From: Spirochaetia bacterium
Lineage (GTDB): Bacteria; Spirochaetota; Spirochaetia; Sphaerochaetales; Sphaerochaetaceae
DNA: 64,000 nt
Direction: 5' to 3'
NCBI GenBank assembly: GCA_022482625.1
Contig: JAKVOU010000001.1
Location: 1,846,784-1,910,783, forward strand
The notes under the pieces: model-generated
What the model was told of the DNA's origin: nothing
Databases searched by the model: none
Seen by the model: only the letters and a program-made list of their open reading frames with translations
Shown here: one piece after another, positions 18,285 through 27,789 of the stretch
Numbering within the stretch: the first letter of the stretch is position 1
Layout of the letters: each line of letters starts with the position of its first letter
Made by a program: the position numbers and the translations under genes

Positions 18285-19317
18285 TACTTGGCGGAAATAC
18301 TTGCCGAGGCTGAGGATCCTTACCCAATAACAGCCCTATGGATTCCCTTACGACAGTAAAAGGGCCTTTTTTTATTAAAGCATCAGCTGAATAGTAACAG
18401 TAATGACAATAATCGTCAGGTTTATAACACACATCACAACCGGTAATATATCGGCTGGCCCATCCTTCCTTGGGAGTAACGAAAAGAGGCTTCCTGTCTG
18501 AGCGATGCCAAGAAAGTCCATCAGTAGATTCAATCTGAATCAGGCTGCTGACAGTCCTTGACTGATGCTTGTCCCACCCGAATGCACATTCGAAACCGAC
18601 ATATCCCTCCTGTGAAGGGACAACCTTGATTGATCCGACAGCCATATTCCTATATGGATCATCAGGGTCAGGTCCAAGCAAAGGTCCACTTCCCTGCAAC
18701 GTATAGGGACCTTCGAGCCTGGAAGCCCGTGCCAAGGCAAAATAAAGGGAAGCTTTCTGATGGGTATCTTCCATTGTCAGATGTGATGCCCCGAAAAAAA
18801 GGCTGAATCCATGCTGTTCATCAAAGAACAGCTGGGGACGGGAAAGCCTCGGATCATCCAGCATATCCTTGGCAAAAGGAACATCCTTGCTGCTTAACAA
18901 GGTAATAGGCTCACTGAAGACGATGAAATCTTTCGTACTGCGCATCTCAATCCTGCTGTTGCGCTCGCCCCAAGCCTTGCGGCTCCTCAATTTTTTCCAG
19001 TTGAAGTTAGATGGTGTAGCATCATGTTTTTCATAGAGCAAATACCAGATACCGCTCTTATTGAACAGAAACGGAGAATTGCCACGCAGTTCAACCATTC
19101 CCTGCGGATCCCAATCAAGCCCATTGGAACTGATGAAATGTTCCAGGCCAACCCATGTATGTGCAAAAAGATGCCATTGGTTATCTCCGGCAACATCAGG
19201 AAGGATAAAAGCCGGATCACACAGACGCGGCATATACCACAACGAATGGATTATCGGTTCATCACTGAAAGGATACCAGTTCAGCGCGTCATAGGCCGCG
19301 ACACCGGTGCGCTGCAT
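18277..19317 (-). CDS. predicted beta-propeller glycosidase-like protein (GH32/GH43-like)
   Basis: 346 aa built of repeated blades: 'DPAFILPDVAGDNQWHLFAHT', 'SNGLDWDPQGMV', 'SPFLFNKSGIWYLLYEK', 'LSRPQLFFDEQHGFSLFFGAS', 'DGLSWHRSDRKPLF'. The pattern of short 'supply Trp/Tyr-Leu-Phe plus sample date' strands is that of five-bladed propeller glycosidases and related domains. I cannot pick out a certain catalytic triad, so it may be a non-enzymatic relative. No signal peptide, hence cytoplasmic. It starts 7 nt after a small membrane protein gene, in the same operon. Confidence 0.6.
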   Translation of the reverse strand: MQRTGVAAYDALNWYPFSDEPIIHSLWYMPRLCDPAFILPDVAGDNQWHLFAHTWVGLEHFISSNGLDWDPQGMVELRGNSPFLFNKSGIWYLLYEKHDATPSNFNWKKLRSRKAWGERNSRIEMRSTKDFIVFSEPITLLSSKDVPFAKDMLDDPRLSRPQLFFDEQHGFSLFFGASHLTMEDTHQKASLYFALARASRLEGPYTLQGSGPLLGPDPDDPYRNMAVGSIKVVPSQEGYVGFECAFGWDKHQSRTVSSLIQIESTDGLSWHRSDRKPLFVTPKEGWASRYITGCDVCYKPDDYCHYCYYSADALIKKGPFTVVRESIGLLLGKDPQPRQVFPPSTT

Positions 19318-19324
19318 GACTTAC

Positions 19325-19612
19325 CTACCTTCCCGATGATGGATGATGGTGTCTTGAAGAAAAAAGAGGAGACAGTTTTTCATCCAAGTGCCATTTGTTA
19401 CTCACCCACTTGATGCCTTTCGAGTAGATGAACATGCTCCCGCCTATACCGATGACCAGAGCGACAAGCATGCCAACAAGTACCCTATTGCTATCCGTTC
19501 CGAAGATCTTGATGAAAAGGATAAAAGCTCCAATGCCCAAGACTAGCATGAGCAACATGTTGACAAGCGTCGCCACTATGATGAAAATCACCGTATTTGT
19601 CTTTTTAGTCAT
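19325..19612 (-). CDS. small two-helix membrane protein
   Basis: 95 aa with two hydrophobic segments (about 8-35 and 44-66) and a charged, His-rich tail ('RHHHPSSGR'). It is probably an inner-membrane protein of unknown function. It lies between lspA and the propeller protein on the same strand, 60 nt from lspA. Confidence 0.65.
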   Translation of the reverse strand: MTKKTNTVIFIIVATLVNMLLMLVLGIGAFILFIKIFGTDSNRVLVGMLVALVIGIGGSMFIYSKGIKWVSNKWHLDEKLSPLFSSRHHHPSSGR

Positions 19613-19672
19613 TGCATATATCCCTTTCTTTTTTTATCCGTCATCTGATGATATCACAAAAACACCGGTCTG

Positions 19673-20206
19673 TCAGTGCTCGTTTTTACTGTTCTTGCTC
19701 CTGCTATGGAGACTTTTTGCCAACATGCTGAGCAACAGGAGACAACCGCTTATTACCAGGGTAGCATCAGCAAGGTTCCAGACAGGCCAGAATTCCAGGC
19801 CAAAAAGGCCATACACCCGATTTTCCATGAAATCTACGACTTGGAACCCCCTGAAGAGCCTATCCCATAAGTTTCCCATACCTCCCCCAAGGAAAGCTGC
19901 AAGCAACCATCTTTGGTAGGGCGTCACTTCACTGTCCTTGCCATACATCAGGTACAGGATAAAACACAGTACAAGAATCGGAACAAGGATAAAAAGGACG
20001 GACCTGATATTCTGGGAAAGCGAACTGCCCAAGCTGAAAGCAACGGCATTGTTGGTTACATGCACGATCCTCAGAAAATCACCGAATAGGGAATAGCCGA
20101 CAGTGTCTTCGGGAATATGGGCTACAATCCAATTCTTTGAAAGCTGATCCATCAGCAAAATACCAAAAGAAAGCAACAAAGGAAAAAACTTCTTCACATT
20201 CTTCAT
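19673..20206 (-). CDS. lspA: lipoprotein signal peptidase (signal peptidase II)
   Basis: 177 aa inner-membrane aspartic protease that removes signal peptides from lipoproteins. Four transmembrane segments and both catalytic Asp motifs are present: 'GGGMGNLWDRLFRG' and 'PVWNLADATLV'. The N-terminal 'LLMDQLSKNW' and 'VTNNAVAFSL' motifs also match the family. It starts 10 nt after the Nif3-like gene, so they form one operon. Confidence 0.95.
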   Translation of the reverse strand: MKNVKKFFPLLLSFGILLMDQLSKNWIVAHIPEDTVGYSLFGDFLRIVHVTNNAVAFSLGSSLSQNIRSVLFILVPILVLCFILYLMYGKDSEVTPYQRWLLAAFLGGGMGNLWDRLFRGFQVVDFMENRVYGLFGLEFWPVWNLADATLVISGCLLLLSMLAKSLHSRSKNSKNEH

Positions 20207-20215
20207 GCAAGGCTC

Positions 20216-20968
20216 CTAGAGTCCGGTAGGTACATCAATGAAACTGACAACCAGCTGCAATTCATTCATAAGGTGCAAAGCCAATTCCTTGACTCCAAAA
20301 ACCTCAGTAGCGTAATGTCCTCCGCAAAGCATGGATATTTCTTCTTCCTCACACCAATGATAGGTACTATGGCGGGATTCACCGGTAATCAACAGGTCAC
20401 AACCAGTTGCTTTTGCTTCATAGATATCATCAGCTCCCTCACCGCTGACAATCGCAACCTTTCTGATCGGTCCCTTGTTGAAATCAAGTTTTTTCGGATC
20501 AGAAAAACCAAGTTTTTCTGCAATCCCATCAAGGTCATCAGGAGTTTTCAGCATACCTACGACACCTATGGCTTTTCCTTTGTAAAGGGAAAAAGGCTCA
20601 ATCCCCTCAAGTCCAAGGACCTTGGCCATGGCGATATTGTTTCCGACTTCAGGATGGGCATCAAGGGGAAGATGTGCAGCGTAAAGATCAAGATTACCAT
20701 CAAGCATCGCCTTGACCCTTTTCCCATGTGAACCGACCAAGGCTATAGGCTTACCCCAGAACAGCCCATGATGGACGACCAACATATCTGCACCGCTCAC
20801 AATAGCCCGCTCAATGGACTGACGACAGGCATCGACAGCAAAGGCAACATGGGAGATTTCCTTTTCCTCACCTCCGACTTGAAGACCATTGAGGGAAATA
20901 TCGACTCCTTCGAAGTCCTTTATACAAAGATAGTCATCCAGATATGCTACCAGTTTCGATTGTTTCAT
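20216..20968 (-). CDS. Nif3-like dinuclear metal centre protein
   Basis: 250 aa NIF3/DUF34 family. Metal-binding motifs 'LVVHHGLFWG' (His pair) and 'HLPLDAHPEVGNN', plus the C-terminal 'GHYATEVFGVKEL', are visible. Members form hexamers with two metal ions; GTP cyclohydrolase-like or tRNA-linked roles have been proposed and none is settled. The start is ATG 20968 ('MKQSKLVAYLDDYL'); a longer frame to 21034 would run into the divergent protease gene. Only 24 bp separate it from that gene. Confidence 0.9.
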   Translation of the reverse strand: MKQSKLVAYLDDYLCIKDFEGVDISLNGLQVGGEEKEISHVAFAVDACRQSIERAIVSGADMLVVHHGLFWGKPIALVGSHGKRVKAMLDGNLDLYAAHLPLDAHPEVGNNIAMAKVLGLEGIEPFSLYKGKAIGVVGMLKTPDDLDGIAEKLGFSDPKKLDFNKGPIRKVAIVSGEGADDIYEAKATGCDLLITGESRHSTYHWCEEEEISMLCGGHYATEVFGVKELALHLMNELQLVVSFIDVPTGL

Positions 20969-20992
20969 GGACAAAAGTATAACGGAGTTGAC

Positions 20993-23041
20993 ATGAATAT
21001 TCCACCTCTCTATATTGAAAACATGGCAATCCACGATTTCAAGATACGGGAACTGGATCCCGCTGATGCTTCCTTCTCTTTTTCACCTGATTTGCTGGAT
21101 GCCTCTTCACCTATCCTCGACAAGTCAGCAATTATAGGCCAACCAAGAGCCCTCAGGGCCTTGGAAATGGGCATCGGAATCAACCGATGGGGTTATAATA
21201 TCTTTGTCAGCGGAGATTCCGGTACCGGCAAGCTTCCTGCAATAAAGGCTATAGCCAGCAGATATGAAAAGGACATAGCCCAACTCAGGGATATTGCATA
21301 TGTACACAATTTTACCAATCCTGATAGCCCGAGAGTCTTGGTGTTTTCTCCTGGCAACGGCATGAAGTTCTTCCAGGACATGGAAGTTTTCTGCTCACAT
21401 CTTGACCTGTGGTTGAAGGAAGGAACGGAAGAAACTGCAATAGAGCAAGGAACCGAAGCAATCAAAAAGCTGATGACTGCTTATCCTGAGGGAAAAGTAA
21501 ACCAACATCTGCACAACATCCAACTGGACCTTTCCAGGCACCTCCAAAGCCACCAGAACCTCAACCGGTATAGAGTAAACCTGATCATCAACCACCAGTT
21601 CACCACAAGGAAACCTTTTGTAGTCGAGAACCATCCGTCCTTTATAAATCTGTTCGGAGGCCTGGCAAAAAACAAGAAAGGCAAACTTCTCCCCTATCAA
21701 ATGATCAAGGCTGGTACCATCCATGAAGCAATGGGAGGTATTCTGGTCCTCAGATCCGAAGAAGTATTGCAGGAGATAAGCCTATGGGAAACATTGAAAC
21801 GTTACCTCGAAGCAAACAGACAGGCACTGAAGGATCCTCTTGCATCACAGAAAGGAGGTACGATGGGAAAGAACATCCGTCCCGAAATACCTCCCCTGCT
21901 TTTCAAACTGATCCTCATAGGAAGTGAAGCAGACTATGACAAGCTCAGTGAAAACGATGAACAGTTCCTCAAATATTTCAAGATTTCAGCACAGTTTGAC
22001 TATTCGATGGAAGCAACGAAGGAAAATGCCAATGCTACGGTACAGTATCTGAGGAATTTTGCATCCAGGCAAGGTCTGCTGGAACTCACTGACGACGGAG
22101 CACTTCAGCTATTGCGCTACAGTGCATGGTTTGCAGAAGACAGAAGGGAACTCACCACCCAATTCTCCCAGCTGACGGACATCCTGATGGAGGCTGACTG
22201 GTGGGCACATCGACTTGGCAAGGACAAGATTGACAAAATGCTGATCATCCGCGCCAATGATGAAAGGGACTATGCTTCCTCGCTTACTGAAAGCAAGATC
22301 AACAGGGACATAGAACAAGGAGATATGCTCATTTCGCTATCAGGAAACAAAGTAGGTGTGGTCAATGGTCTGGCAGTCATGGATCGTGGAGCAGCATCCT
22401 TCGGAACTCCTACCGTCATTACGGCTTCTGTAGCTCCCGGCAGTGAGGGAATTGTCAATATAGAACATGAAGCAGGGCTCTCAGGTGAAATCCATGACAA
22501 AGGGCTCCTGATCATGGAAGGGTACCTGAGGAAGCACTATGCACGGACCTTCCCTCTTTCATTCTATGCAGGTATCTGCTTTGAACAAAGCTATGCGGAA
22601 ATTGACGGAGACAGTGCTTCTTCGACGGAACTCTATGCATTGCTTTCTGCGATTGCAGAAATACCGATCAGACAGGATATTGCGGTAACAGGCAGTGTCA
22701 ATCAACTGGGAAGCATTCAACCGGTCGGAGGCATAAATGAAAAAATCGAGGGATTCTACAATGCATGCTTCAGGTTGGGCCTCACCGGCAAGCAGGGGGT
22801 GATCATCCCCCAGCAGAATATTGACAACCTGATCCTCTCACACCATGTGCAGCAAGCAATCAAAGATGGAAAATTCCATATCTATCCTATAACCACCATA
22901 GATGAAGGCATGCAGATACTGACCAACAGAAGTGCCGGTACCAGAGGACCGAAAGGTAATTTTCCTGTAGGTACCTTCAATCGAGATGTGGAAGATGCAC
23001 TCAAGAAACTATATCAGATGGGAAGCTCAAACAGAAACTGA
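20993..23041 (+). CDS. Lon-family ATP-dependent protease (LonB/YcbZ-like)
   Basis: 682 aa. AAA+ domain with Walker A 'GDSGTGK' (residues 74-80) near the N-terminus and a C-terminal S16 protease domain with the Ser-Lys dyad: Ser541 in 'DGDSASS' and Lys584 in 'GGINEKIEGF'. No LAN substrate domain, so it is the YcbZ/Lon-2 type and not housekeeping Lon; an AAA insertion (about 150-300) replaces it. The start is ATG 20993 behind GGAG; an ATG at 21023 is the alternative. Its 3' end overlaps the convergent methyltransferase gene by 15 bp. Confidence 0.9.
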   Translation: MNIPPLYIENMAIHDFKIRELDPADASFSFSPDLLDASSPILDKSAIIGQPRALRALEMGIGINRWGYNIFVSGDSGTGKLPAIKAIASRYEKDIAQLRDIAYVHNFTNPDSPRVLVFSPGNGMKFFQDMEVFCSHLDLWLKEGTEETAIEQGTEAIKKLMTAYPEGKVNQHLHNIQLDLSRHLQSHQNLNRYRVNLIINHQFTTRKPFVVENHPSFINLFGGLAKNKKGKLLPYQMIKAGTIHEAMGGILVLRSEEVLQEISLWETLKRYLEANRQALKDPLASQKGGTMGKNIRPEIPPLLFKLILIGSEADYDKLSENDEQFLKYFKISAQFDYSMEATKENANATVQYLRNFASRQGLLELTDDGALQLLRYSAWFAEDRRELTTQFSQLTDILMEADWWAHRLGKDKIDKMLIIRANDERDYASSLTESKINRDIEQGDMLISLSGNKVGVVNGLAVMDRGAASFGTPTVITASVAPGSEGIVNIEHEAGLSGEIHDKGLLIMEGYLRKHYARTFPLSFYAGICFEQSYAEIDGDSASSTELYALLSAIAEIPIRQDIAVTGSVNQLGSIQPVGGINEKIEGFYNACFRLGLTGKQGVIIPQQNIDNLILSHHVQQAIKDGKFHIYPITTIDEGMQILTNRSAGTRGPKGNFPVGTFNRDVEDALKKLYQMGSSNRN

Positions 23042-23821
23042 AAACCAGGCCTGCAGCATGATGCCGGCAGCAACTGAAACATTGATCGATCCCTTGCTAC
23101 CTGACAAAGGAATTGTCACTCTCCCTGAAGAAGCATCACAAAGCGCAAGCAACCTGGGACTGACGCCGAATTCTTCACTGCCAAGCACAGCAATACCATC
23201 GCGAGGAAACACAAAGTCATATAACAGAGTACCCCCGCTTTCCAAGGCAAATACAGGCCTTCCACAGGAAGCAAGATAGTTGCAGATCTCATCTTCTTCC
23301 AAGACTTTGTGTGCTACGGTAGCAATCGTTCCCTTTGCTGTACGGAAGCAGCGGGGATGTTTTGTAGAAGCTGTTCCTTCCACCATCAGTATGCGGTCGA
23401 CGCCAAAGGAATCAGCAGTACGGAAAATCGATCCTACATTGAAAGGGGACCGTAGTCTGTCCAGTACCAATGTATGCGGCAAGATACTGCGGACGCCTCC
23501 ATCCAAAAGGCCTGCATCATCGGTAAAATCCCAATCAGAGGGTTCCGCACCAAGACATTGCAGGAGCAGCTGGCACAGGTCTTCTTCATAGGTAGCCTCC
23601 CAATGTCCCATCAATAAAAAGGTACAGAGTTTGTCTACCTTATCTGCATGTTCCCCCAAAACGGAAACTGCTTTTTCTTCCATCAGCAGAGGAATCACCT
23701 GGGAAAGGTAGGCAGGGGAATAGGCACCTTTTGCTGCCTGGTGGAAAATCATGGAAATCTTTCTGATCTGGGTCCGTGGCCGAAGGCTCCTAAGCTTTGC
23801 TATCGTTATCATCGTTTTCAT
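23027..23821 (-). CDS. SpoU/TrmH-family RNA 2'-O-methyltransferase
   Basis: 264 aa. The C-terminal SPOUT knot is typical: motif 1 'LVLDRLRSPFNVGSIFRTADSFG', motif 2 'AVLGSEEFGVSP' and motif 3 'VTIPLSGSKGSINVSVAAGIML'. An N-terminal extension of about 100 residues may bind RNA. It would methylate rRNA or tRNA ribose; the position cannot be told. Start ATG 23821 behind GGGAAGGAAG, within the end of rsmI (32-nt overlap), so translation is probably coupled. Confidence 0.88.
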   Translation of the reverse strand: MKTMITIAKLRSLRPRTQIRKISMIFHQAAKGAYSPAYLSQVIPLLMEEKAVSVLGEHADKVDKLCTFLLMGHWEATYEEDLCQLLLQCLGAEPSDWDFTDDAGLLDGGVRSILPHTLVLDRLRSPFNVGSIFRTADSFGVDRILMVEGTASTKHPRCFRTAKGTIATVAHKVLEEDEICNYLASCGRPVFALESGGTLLYDFVFPRDGIAVLGSEEFGVSPRLLALCDASSGRVTIPLSGSKGSINVSVAAGIMLQAWFSVSV

Positions 23822-24506
23822 CTTCCTTCCCGGCAGCATCAGGAGCAACAAGCAACGCGAACTCCCCTTTGAGGGCAGTGCGGCCTTCAAGGTCCTGGAG
23901 GACACTTGCTGCTGTTCCACGGATAAATTCCTCATGAAGCTTGGTCATTTCCCGACCTATGACAACATGCCGATTACCATCAATCTGCACGAGGTCACGC
24001 AGAAGCCGTATCATCCTATACGGAGATTCATAAAGTACGAAAGCTTCGTTTCTAGCAAGCAATTGTTCCAGTCTTTTCTTCCTTCTACCAGACTTCGGAG
24101 AAAGAAAGCCTTCGAAAAGGAAAGATTTTCCTACATATCCGGCACAACTGACCAGGGTAGCAACAGCACTGACTCCAGGTACAGGAACGACCGTAAAACC
24201 AGCATTGCTGACGGCAGCCGCAACCCTTGCCCCTGGGTCACTGATCCCAGGTGTCCCGGCATCAGACACATATGCTATATCATTTCCCTTTTCCATCAAA
24301 GCAACGATTCCATTGCTGGAAGCTGCCTCGTTGTAAGAATGGCAAGCGATAAGACGTTTATGAATATCAAAATGCACAAGCAATCCTTGCGTATGCCTGG
24401 TATCTTCACAGGCTATGACATCGACTTTCTTCAATATTTCCAAAGCTCTGAGAGTAATATCATCAAGATTACCAATCGGAGTAGCTACCATATACAATGT
24501 ACTCAT
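23790..24506 (-). CDS. rsmI: 16S rRNA (cytidine1402-2'-O)-methyltransferase
   Basis: 238 aa tetrapyrrole-methylase-fold enzyme that methylates C1402 of 16S rRNA. Family signatures: 'VATPIGNLDDITLRA' at the N-terminus, 'CEDTRHTQGLL', 'VSDAGTPGISDPG' and 'PGVSAVATL'. Slightly short at the C-terminus compared with E. coli RsmI (~286 aa), ending in an acidic tail. Overlaps the following methyltransferase gene, making a two-gene RNA-modification operon. Confidence 0.95.
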   Translation of the reverse strand: MSTLYMVATPIGNLDDITLRALEILKKVDVIACEDTRHTQGLLVHFDIHKRLIACHSYNEAASSNGIVALMEKGNDIAYVSDAGTPGISDPGARVAAAVSNAGFTVVPVPGVSAVATLVSCAGYVGKSFLFEGFLSPKSGRRKKRLEQLLARNEAFVLYESPYRMIRLLRDLVQIDGNRHVVIGREMTKLHEEFIRGTAASVLQDLEGRTALKGEFALLVAPDAAGKEDENDDNDSKA

Positions 24507-24560
24507 AGAAGCATTCTACACAGAAAGCATACTGCACACAAGTATGGCAAAAACAAACAG

Positions 24561-24577
24561 TTGGTATTTTTTACCAA
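24561..24577. promoter_or_regulatory. inverted repeat TTGGT-N7-ACCAA, likely PspF upstream site
   Basis: TTGGT (24561-24565) and ACCAA (24573-24577) around 7 nt, about 175 bp upstream of the sigma-54 promoter of pspA1. The same TGGT-N7-ACCA form occurs twice in front of pspF/pspA2. The distance fits an enhancer-type activator site. Confidence 0.6.
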
Positions 24578-24736
24578 CACATGGTACGTATATCAGTAAT
24601 ATTACCACTCTATGCCAAATAACAATACTTCATTCCGAATAAAAACTTAAATTTAAATATAATTTATTATTTATAAAGTAGTTGAACTAAAAATATTTTT
24701 CTATTTCATACGTTTTACCAACCCTTGAGAGAACAC

Positions 24737-24753
24737 TTGGCACAGGCAATGCA
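24737..24753 (+). promoter_or_regulatory. sigma-54 promoter of pspA1
   Basis: TTGGCACAGGCAATGCA: the invariant GG (24739-24740) and GC (24751-24752) are separated by exactly 10 nt, and the TGGCAC half is perfect. It lies 57 nt before the pspA1 ATG. Confidence 0.88.
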
Positions 24754-24810
24754 TAGAGATTGACGTAACAAAAAAAAATATAAGCCCGTCGGGCAAAAGG
24801 AAGAATAAAA

Positions 24811-25467
24811 ATGAACACATTGAAAAGATTCAAGAACATCATCCACTCAAACGTCAACAGTGCCCTGGACTCTATGGAAGATCCTGAGAAAATGATCAAG
24901 CTCATGATCCATGACCTTGAGGAAGCCCTGCTGAAAGTAAAGAAAAGCCAAAAAGAGAAGTCTACTGAGAAGAAAGTCATGGAAAAGGAAATGGCAGAAC
25001 TTCAGGAACGTATCGAGCGTTGGACAAGCAGGTCCCGCCTTGCCGTAGAACAGGGACGCGATGATTTGGCCAAGGAAGCCATCATGGAGAAAAGGGCTAC
25101 CGAACATCGCATCGCCCAACTGAAGGAAAACATAAAGAACCTTGAATCAATCATCATGAGCGAGGATGAATCCATTTCCCAACTTACTGAAAAACTGAAA
25201 GAAATCACACTGAAGCAGGACACCTTGCTTTCAAGAGCTCGTCATGCAAAGGAAAAGCAGGCAGTAAGGCAGACCTTGAAAGAAACCGACAGCTGGGAAA
25301 TTTCCGAAAAATTCAATGAACTGGAAGCAAAGATTGAGCAAATGGAAAGTGATGCCCATATCAGCGGAGCTGATACTGACAGTGCATTCGTAAGGATGGA
25401 AAGGGAAAAAGAAGCAGATGAAGAATTGGCAAAGCTCAAAGAGCAGCTGAAAAAGGAACAGGACTGA
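24811..25467 (+). CDS. pspA: PspA/IM30 family phage shock protein A (copy 1)
   Basis: 218 aa, nearly all coiled coil, with the family N-terminus ('FKNIIHSNVNSALDSMEDPEKMIKLMIHDLEEALLKVK'-like region, residues 5-45). PspA binds stressed membranes, forms ESCRT-III-like rods and, in enterobacteria, inhibits PspF. Driven by a sigma-54 promoter and followed after 1 nt by a pspC gene. A second pspA copy lies 3.3 kb away. Ribosome site AAAAGGAAG. Confidence 0.93.
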   Translation: MNTLKRFKNIIHSNVNSALDSMEDPEKMIKLMIHDLEEALLKVKKSQKEKSTEKKVMEKEMAELQERIERWTSRSRLAVEQGRDDLAKEAIMEKRATEHRIAQLKENIKNLESIIMSEDESISQLTEKLKEITLKQDTLLSRARHAKEKQAVRQTLKETDSWEISEKFNELEAKIEQMESDAHISGADTDSAFVRMEREKEADEELAKLKEQLKKEQD

Positions 25468-25468
25468 C

Positions 25469-25708
25469 ATGGACCGAAACTATTGGCATGAGGATGATTG
25501 GCATGACTACCACAACAGGCGGCACAAAGGTACACTCAGGCGTAGCCGACATGGAATCCTACTGGGAGTATGCCAGGGTATAGCGGATTGGAGCGGAATC
25601 AGCGTAGGTATCATACGGGTACTGACTATCATCGCTTTCTTTGCATCACATTTTGTACCGGTCGGCATCGTATACCTGCTGATGGCAATTTTCCTTGATA
25701 CAGAATAA
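25469..25708 (+). CDS. pspC: PspC-domain protein (short, copy 1)
   Basis: 79 aa. A basic His/Arg-rich head is followed by the PspC domain ('LRRSRHGILLGVCQGIADWSGISVGIIRVLTIIAFF', about 23-60) with one long membrane segment. In Psp systems PspC sits in the inner membrane and recruits PspA. It begins one base after pspA1, so it is in the same operon. It lacks the long C-terminal coiled coil of the second PspC in this locus. Confidence 0.9.
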   Translation: MDRNYWHEDDWHDYHNRRHKGTLRRSRHGILLGVCQGIADWSGISVGIIRVLTIIAFFASHFVPVGIVYLLMAIFLDTE

Positions 25709-25832
25709 CAGATACTTCCCGACTGATTCGGAACATATTAAAGCCAAGGCAAGAACCGGCATATGTTCCGGATCAGCATTTTTGTTTACAGAGATTTTCA
25801 AGATTCCCTTTCACGCAAGGGAAAAGCACAAC

Positions 25833-26644
25833 ATGAAAAAACGAACGGCATCTTTGCTGGAAATATCCAGCTTTTTTTCATTTGGCTTATATTGGTCAGC
25901 CTGTCAGGTTACCTGCCGGATCCTAGGTTCTGCACATCAGACAATGCCCTGAAAAGACTATGGTAGGAATTCATTACCTGTGCAATCACATTGATCCTGA
26001 CCGCAATCTATGGAAAAGCCACAAAGGATATCAAAATACATGCCAACATCATGGCACTTTCCATGACAGGAAGCCTGCTTGGCATAGCTTTGGGCATCAT
26101 ATGGATTACCCTCCCTGTTGCTATCCTCCATGGAGCCCAAGTCCTTGGTTTCATAAGCTCAAACAAAATCCATCAGCCATTCATCTGGATCATCGCCCTC
26201 CTGCTGAATGCAGCAATGCAGGAATACTTGGTACACGGGTATATCTTTTTTCTGCTGAGGGCAAGGACAAATACGATCATTGCCATCATCATATCGGCAG
26301 CTTTATTTACAATCATGCATGCAGAAGCCTTCGAAACAGGAATCATTGCAGTCCTCAATGTAGTGACCACGGCCATTTTCATGTCTTTGCTCCTGCTTTA
26401 CACAGGAAGCATACTTGTACCCATAATCGTACATTTCATCTGGAATACTACAGGAGGAATCATACTTGGCTACATATCCCTTCCGACAGATTACCCCCAT
26501 CTGTTGAATATTACTCTTGAAGGCAATCCATTGCTGACAGGCGGGCTTGCAGGGCTTGAAGGCAGCATGGTAGTCCTGCTTGTCAACTGTGTACTCGTAG
26601 CAACAACAGCCCGCATGATCTTACAAAAGGCAAGGAATAGCTGA
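25833..26644 (+). pseudogene. CPBP (CAAX protease/bacteriocin-processing-like) membrane protein, disrupted
   Basis: The reading frame of a CPBP membrane protease runs from about 25850 to 26644 but has an in-frame TAG at 25964-25966 (after 'NALKRLW'), in the middle of clear homology-like hydrophobic sequence on both sides. The best start, ATG 25833 ('MKKRTASLLE'), lies in another frame, so one base is also missing near 25855-25870. The part after the TAG (TTG 25991, 217 aa) keeps 'QEYLVHG' (EExxxR motif altered to QE..H), 'FTIMH' (FxxxH) and 'HFIWN' (HxxxN). It may still make a shortened protein from TTG 25991. Position after pspA1-pspC1 suggests a membrane-stress role. Confidence 0.6.
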
Positions 26645-26717
26645 ACATCTTCATTTCCCAGGCACTTAATTCCCCCCTGTACAATCTCCGGACTTATTTC
26701 GATTTTATACAATCTTT

Positions 26718-27758
26718 CTATAAATTGTCCTTGAACTTACGGTACATACCCCGCAGCTGGTCATAGGTCAAGTTCATCAAACGGGCCGCTTCCCTCTGGT
26801 TTCCATTCGCTTCCCCCAGGGCCTGCCGCAAATAGGTCACATCAAATTCCTGCCTCTTCTGCTGATAAAGGGCAAGATCAATCTTTCCGGCACAAGGGAA
26901 GCTTCCGGATACAGGTATTTCCTTTATTTCTTCTTCCTGTAGCCCCAAAGACGCAGGCTTTTCCTCTTCCGACAGAGGAAATGGATTTCTGAAAGGATCA
27001 AAATCAACTTCGTTTATACCTTTTCCATCCGATTTATAGACTGCCCTTTCAACTACATTTTTCAGTTCCCGCACATTTCCCGGCCACGAATAAGCAAGAA
27101 GCTGCTGCTCAACTTCATCAGAAAAAACAGGAATATCAGGGAAACCGCATTCAAAGCTCATACGGGAAGCAAAATGATGAGCCAGAAGCAAAATGTCATC
27201 ACCACGTTCTCGCAACGGAGGCAGGAAAAGAACCTCAAAAGAAAGCCTGTCCAAGAGATCTTCCTTGAATTTACCTTCCTTACACAGCTGTTTCAGATCA
27301 GCATTGGTTGCACCTACGATCCTTACGTTCACCTGATGGGATGTCGAAGAACCCACACGCTCAAAAGTCCCATACTCAACGACTCGCAGTATCTTTTCCT
27401 GCACCTCCAAAGGAATAAGGCCTATTTCATCAAGGAACAGGGTCCCCCCCTCAGCTTCTTCGAAACGACCTTTCCGTGCTTTTGTTGCACCGGTAAAAGC
27501 TCCTGCTTCATGTCCAAACAGCTCGGTTTCCAACAAAGATGAGGGCAAAGCCGCACAGTTTACGGCAACCAAGGGACCTTCCCATCTACCAGACAGGTAA
27601 TGCAGCCGGTTGGCAGCAATTTCCTTGCCGGTCCCTCTTTCACCAATAATCAGTACACTCCGTTCAATCGGTGCGACTTTGCTCAATTTTTCCTGAAAAT
27701 CAAGAAAAACTTCACTTTCGCCCAACGGTTGCATCTGCAGTCTCTTGTCTTCAACCAT
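26718..27758 (-). CDS. pspF: PspF-like sigma-54-dependent transcription activator
   Basis: 346 aa consisting of an AAA+ sigma-54 activator domain directly at the N-terminus (Walker A 'GERGTGKE' residues 39-46, sigma-54 contact loop GAFTGA 86-91, Walker B 'LFLDEIG', '[15 protein letters not shown]') and a Fis-type HTH ('[23 protein letters not shown]'). There is no receiver or PAS domain, as in PspF, which is controlled by PspA binding. It sits between two pspA operons, both with sigma-54 promoters, so it is the obvious activator of both. A TGGT-N7-ACCA site 13 bp before its start suggests autoregulation. Confidence 0.93.
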   Translation of the reverse strand: MVEDKRLQMQPLGESEVFLDFQEKLSKVAPIERSVLIIGERGTGKEIAANRLHYLSGRWEGPLVAVNCAALPSSLLETELFGHEAGAFTGATKARKGRFEEAEGGTLFLDEIGLIPLEVQEKILRVVEYGTFERVGSSTSHQVNVRIVGATNADLKQLCKEGKFKEDLLDRLSFEVLFLPPLRERGDDILLLAHHFASRMSFECGFPDIPVFSDEVEQQLLAYSWPGNVRELKNVVERAVYKSDGKGINEVDFDPFRNPFPLSEEEKPASLGLQEEEIKEIPVSGSFPCAGKIDLALYQQKRQEFDVTYLRQALGEANGNQREAARLMNLTYDQLRGMYRKFKDNL

Positions 27759-27770
27759 TGCAAAACTCCA

Positions 27771-27785
27771 TGGTAAATATTACCA
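27771..27785. promoter_or_regulatory. inverted repeat TGGT-N7-ACCA (site A), likely PspF operator
   Basis: TGGT (27771-27774), 7 nt, ACCA (27782-27785). It starts 13 bp upstream of the pspF start codon on the opposite strand and 245 bp upstream of the pspA2 sigma-54 promoter. Confidence 0.6.
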
Positions 27786-27789
27786 TATT

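Noticed and set aside
25991-26644. A complete CPBP protease starting at TTG 25991
   Set aside because: Kept as part of a disrupted gene because coherent membrane sequence continues upstream in the same frame through the TAG; a functional short form cannot be excluded.
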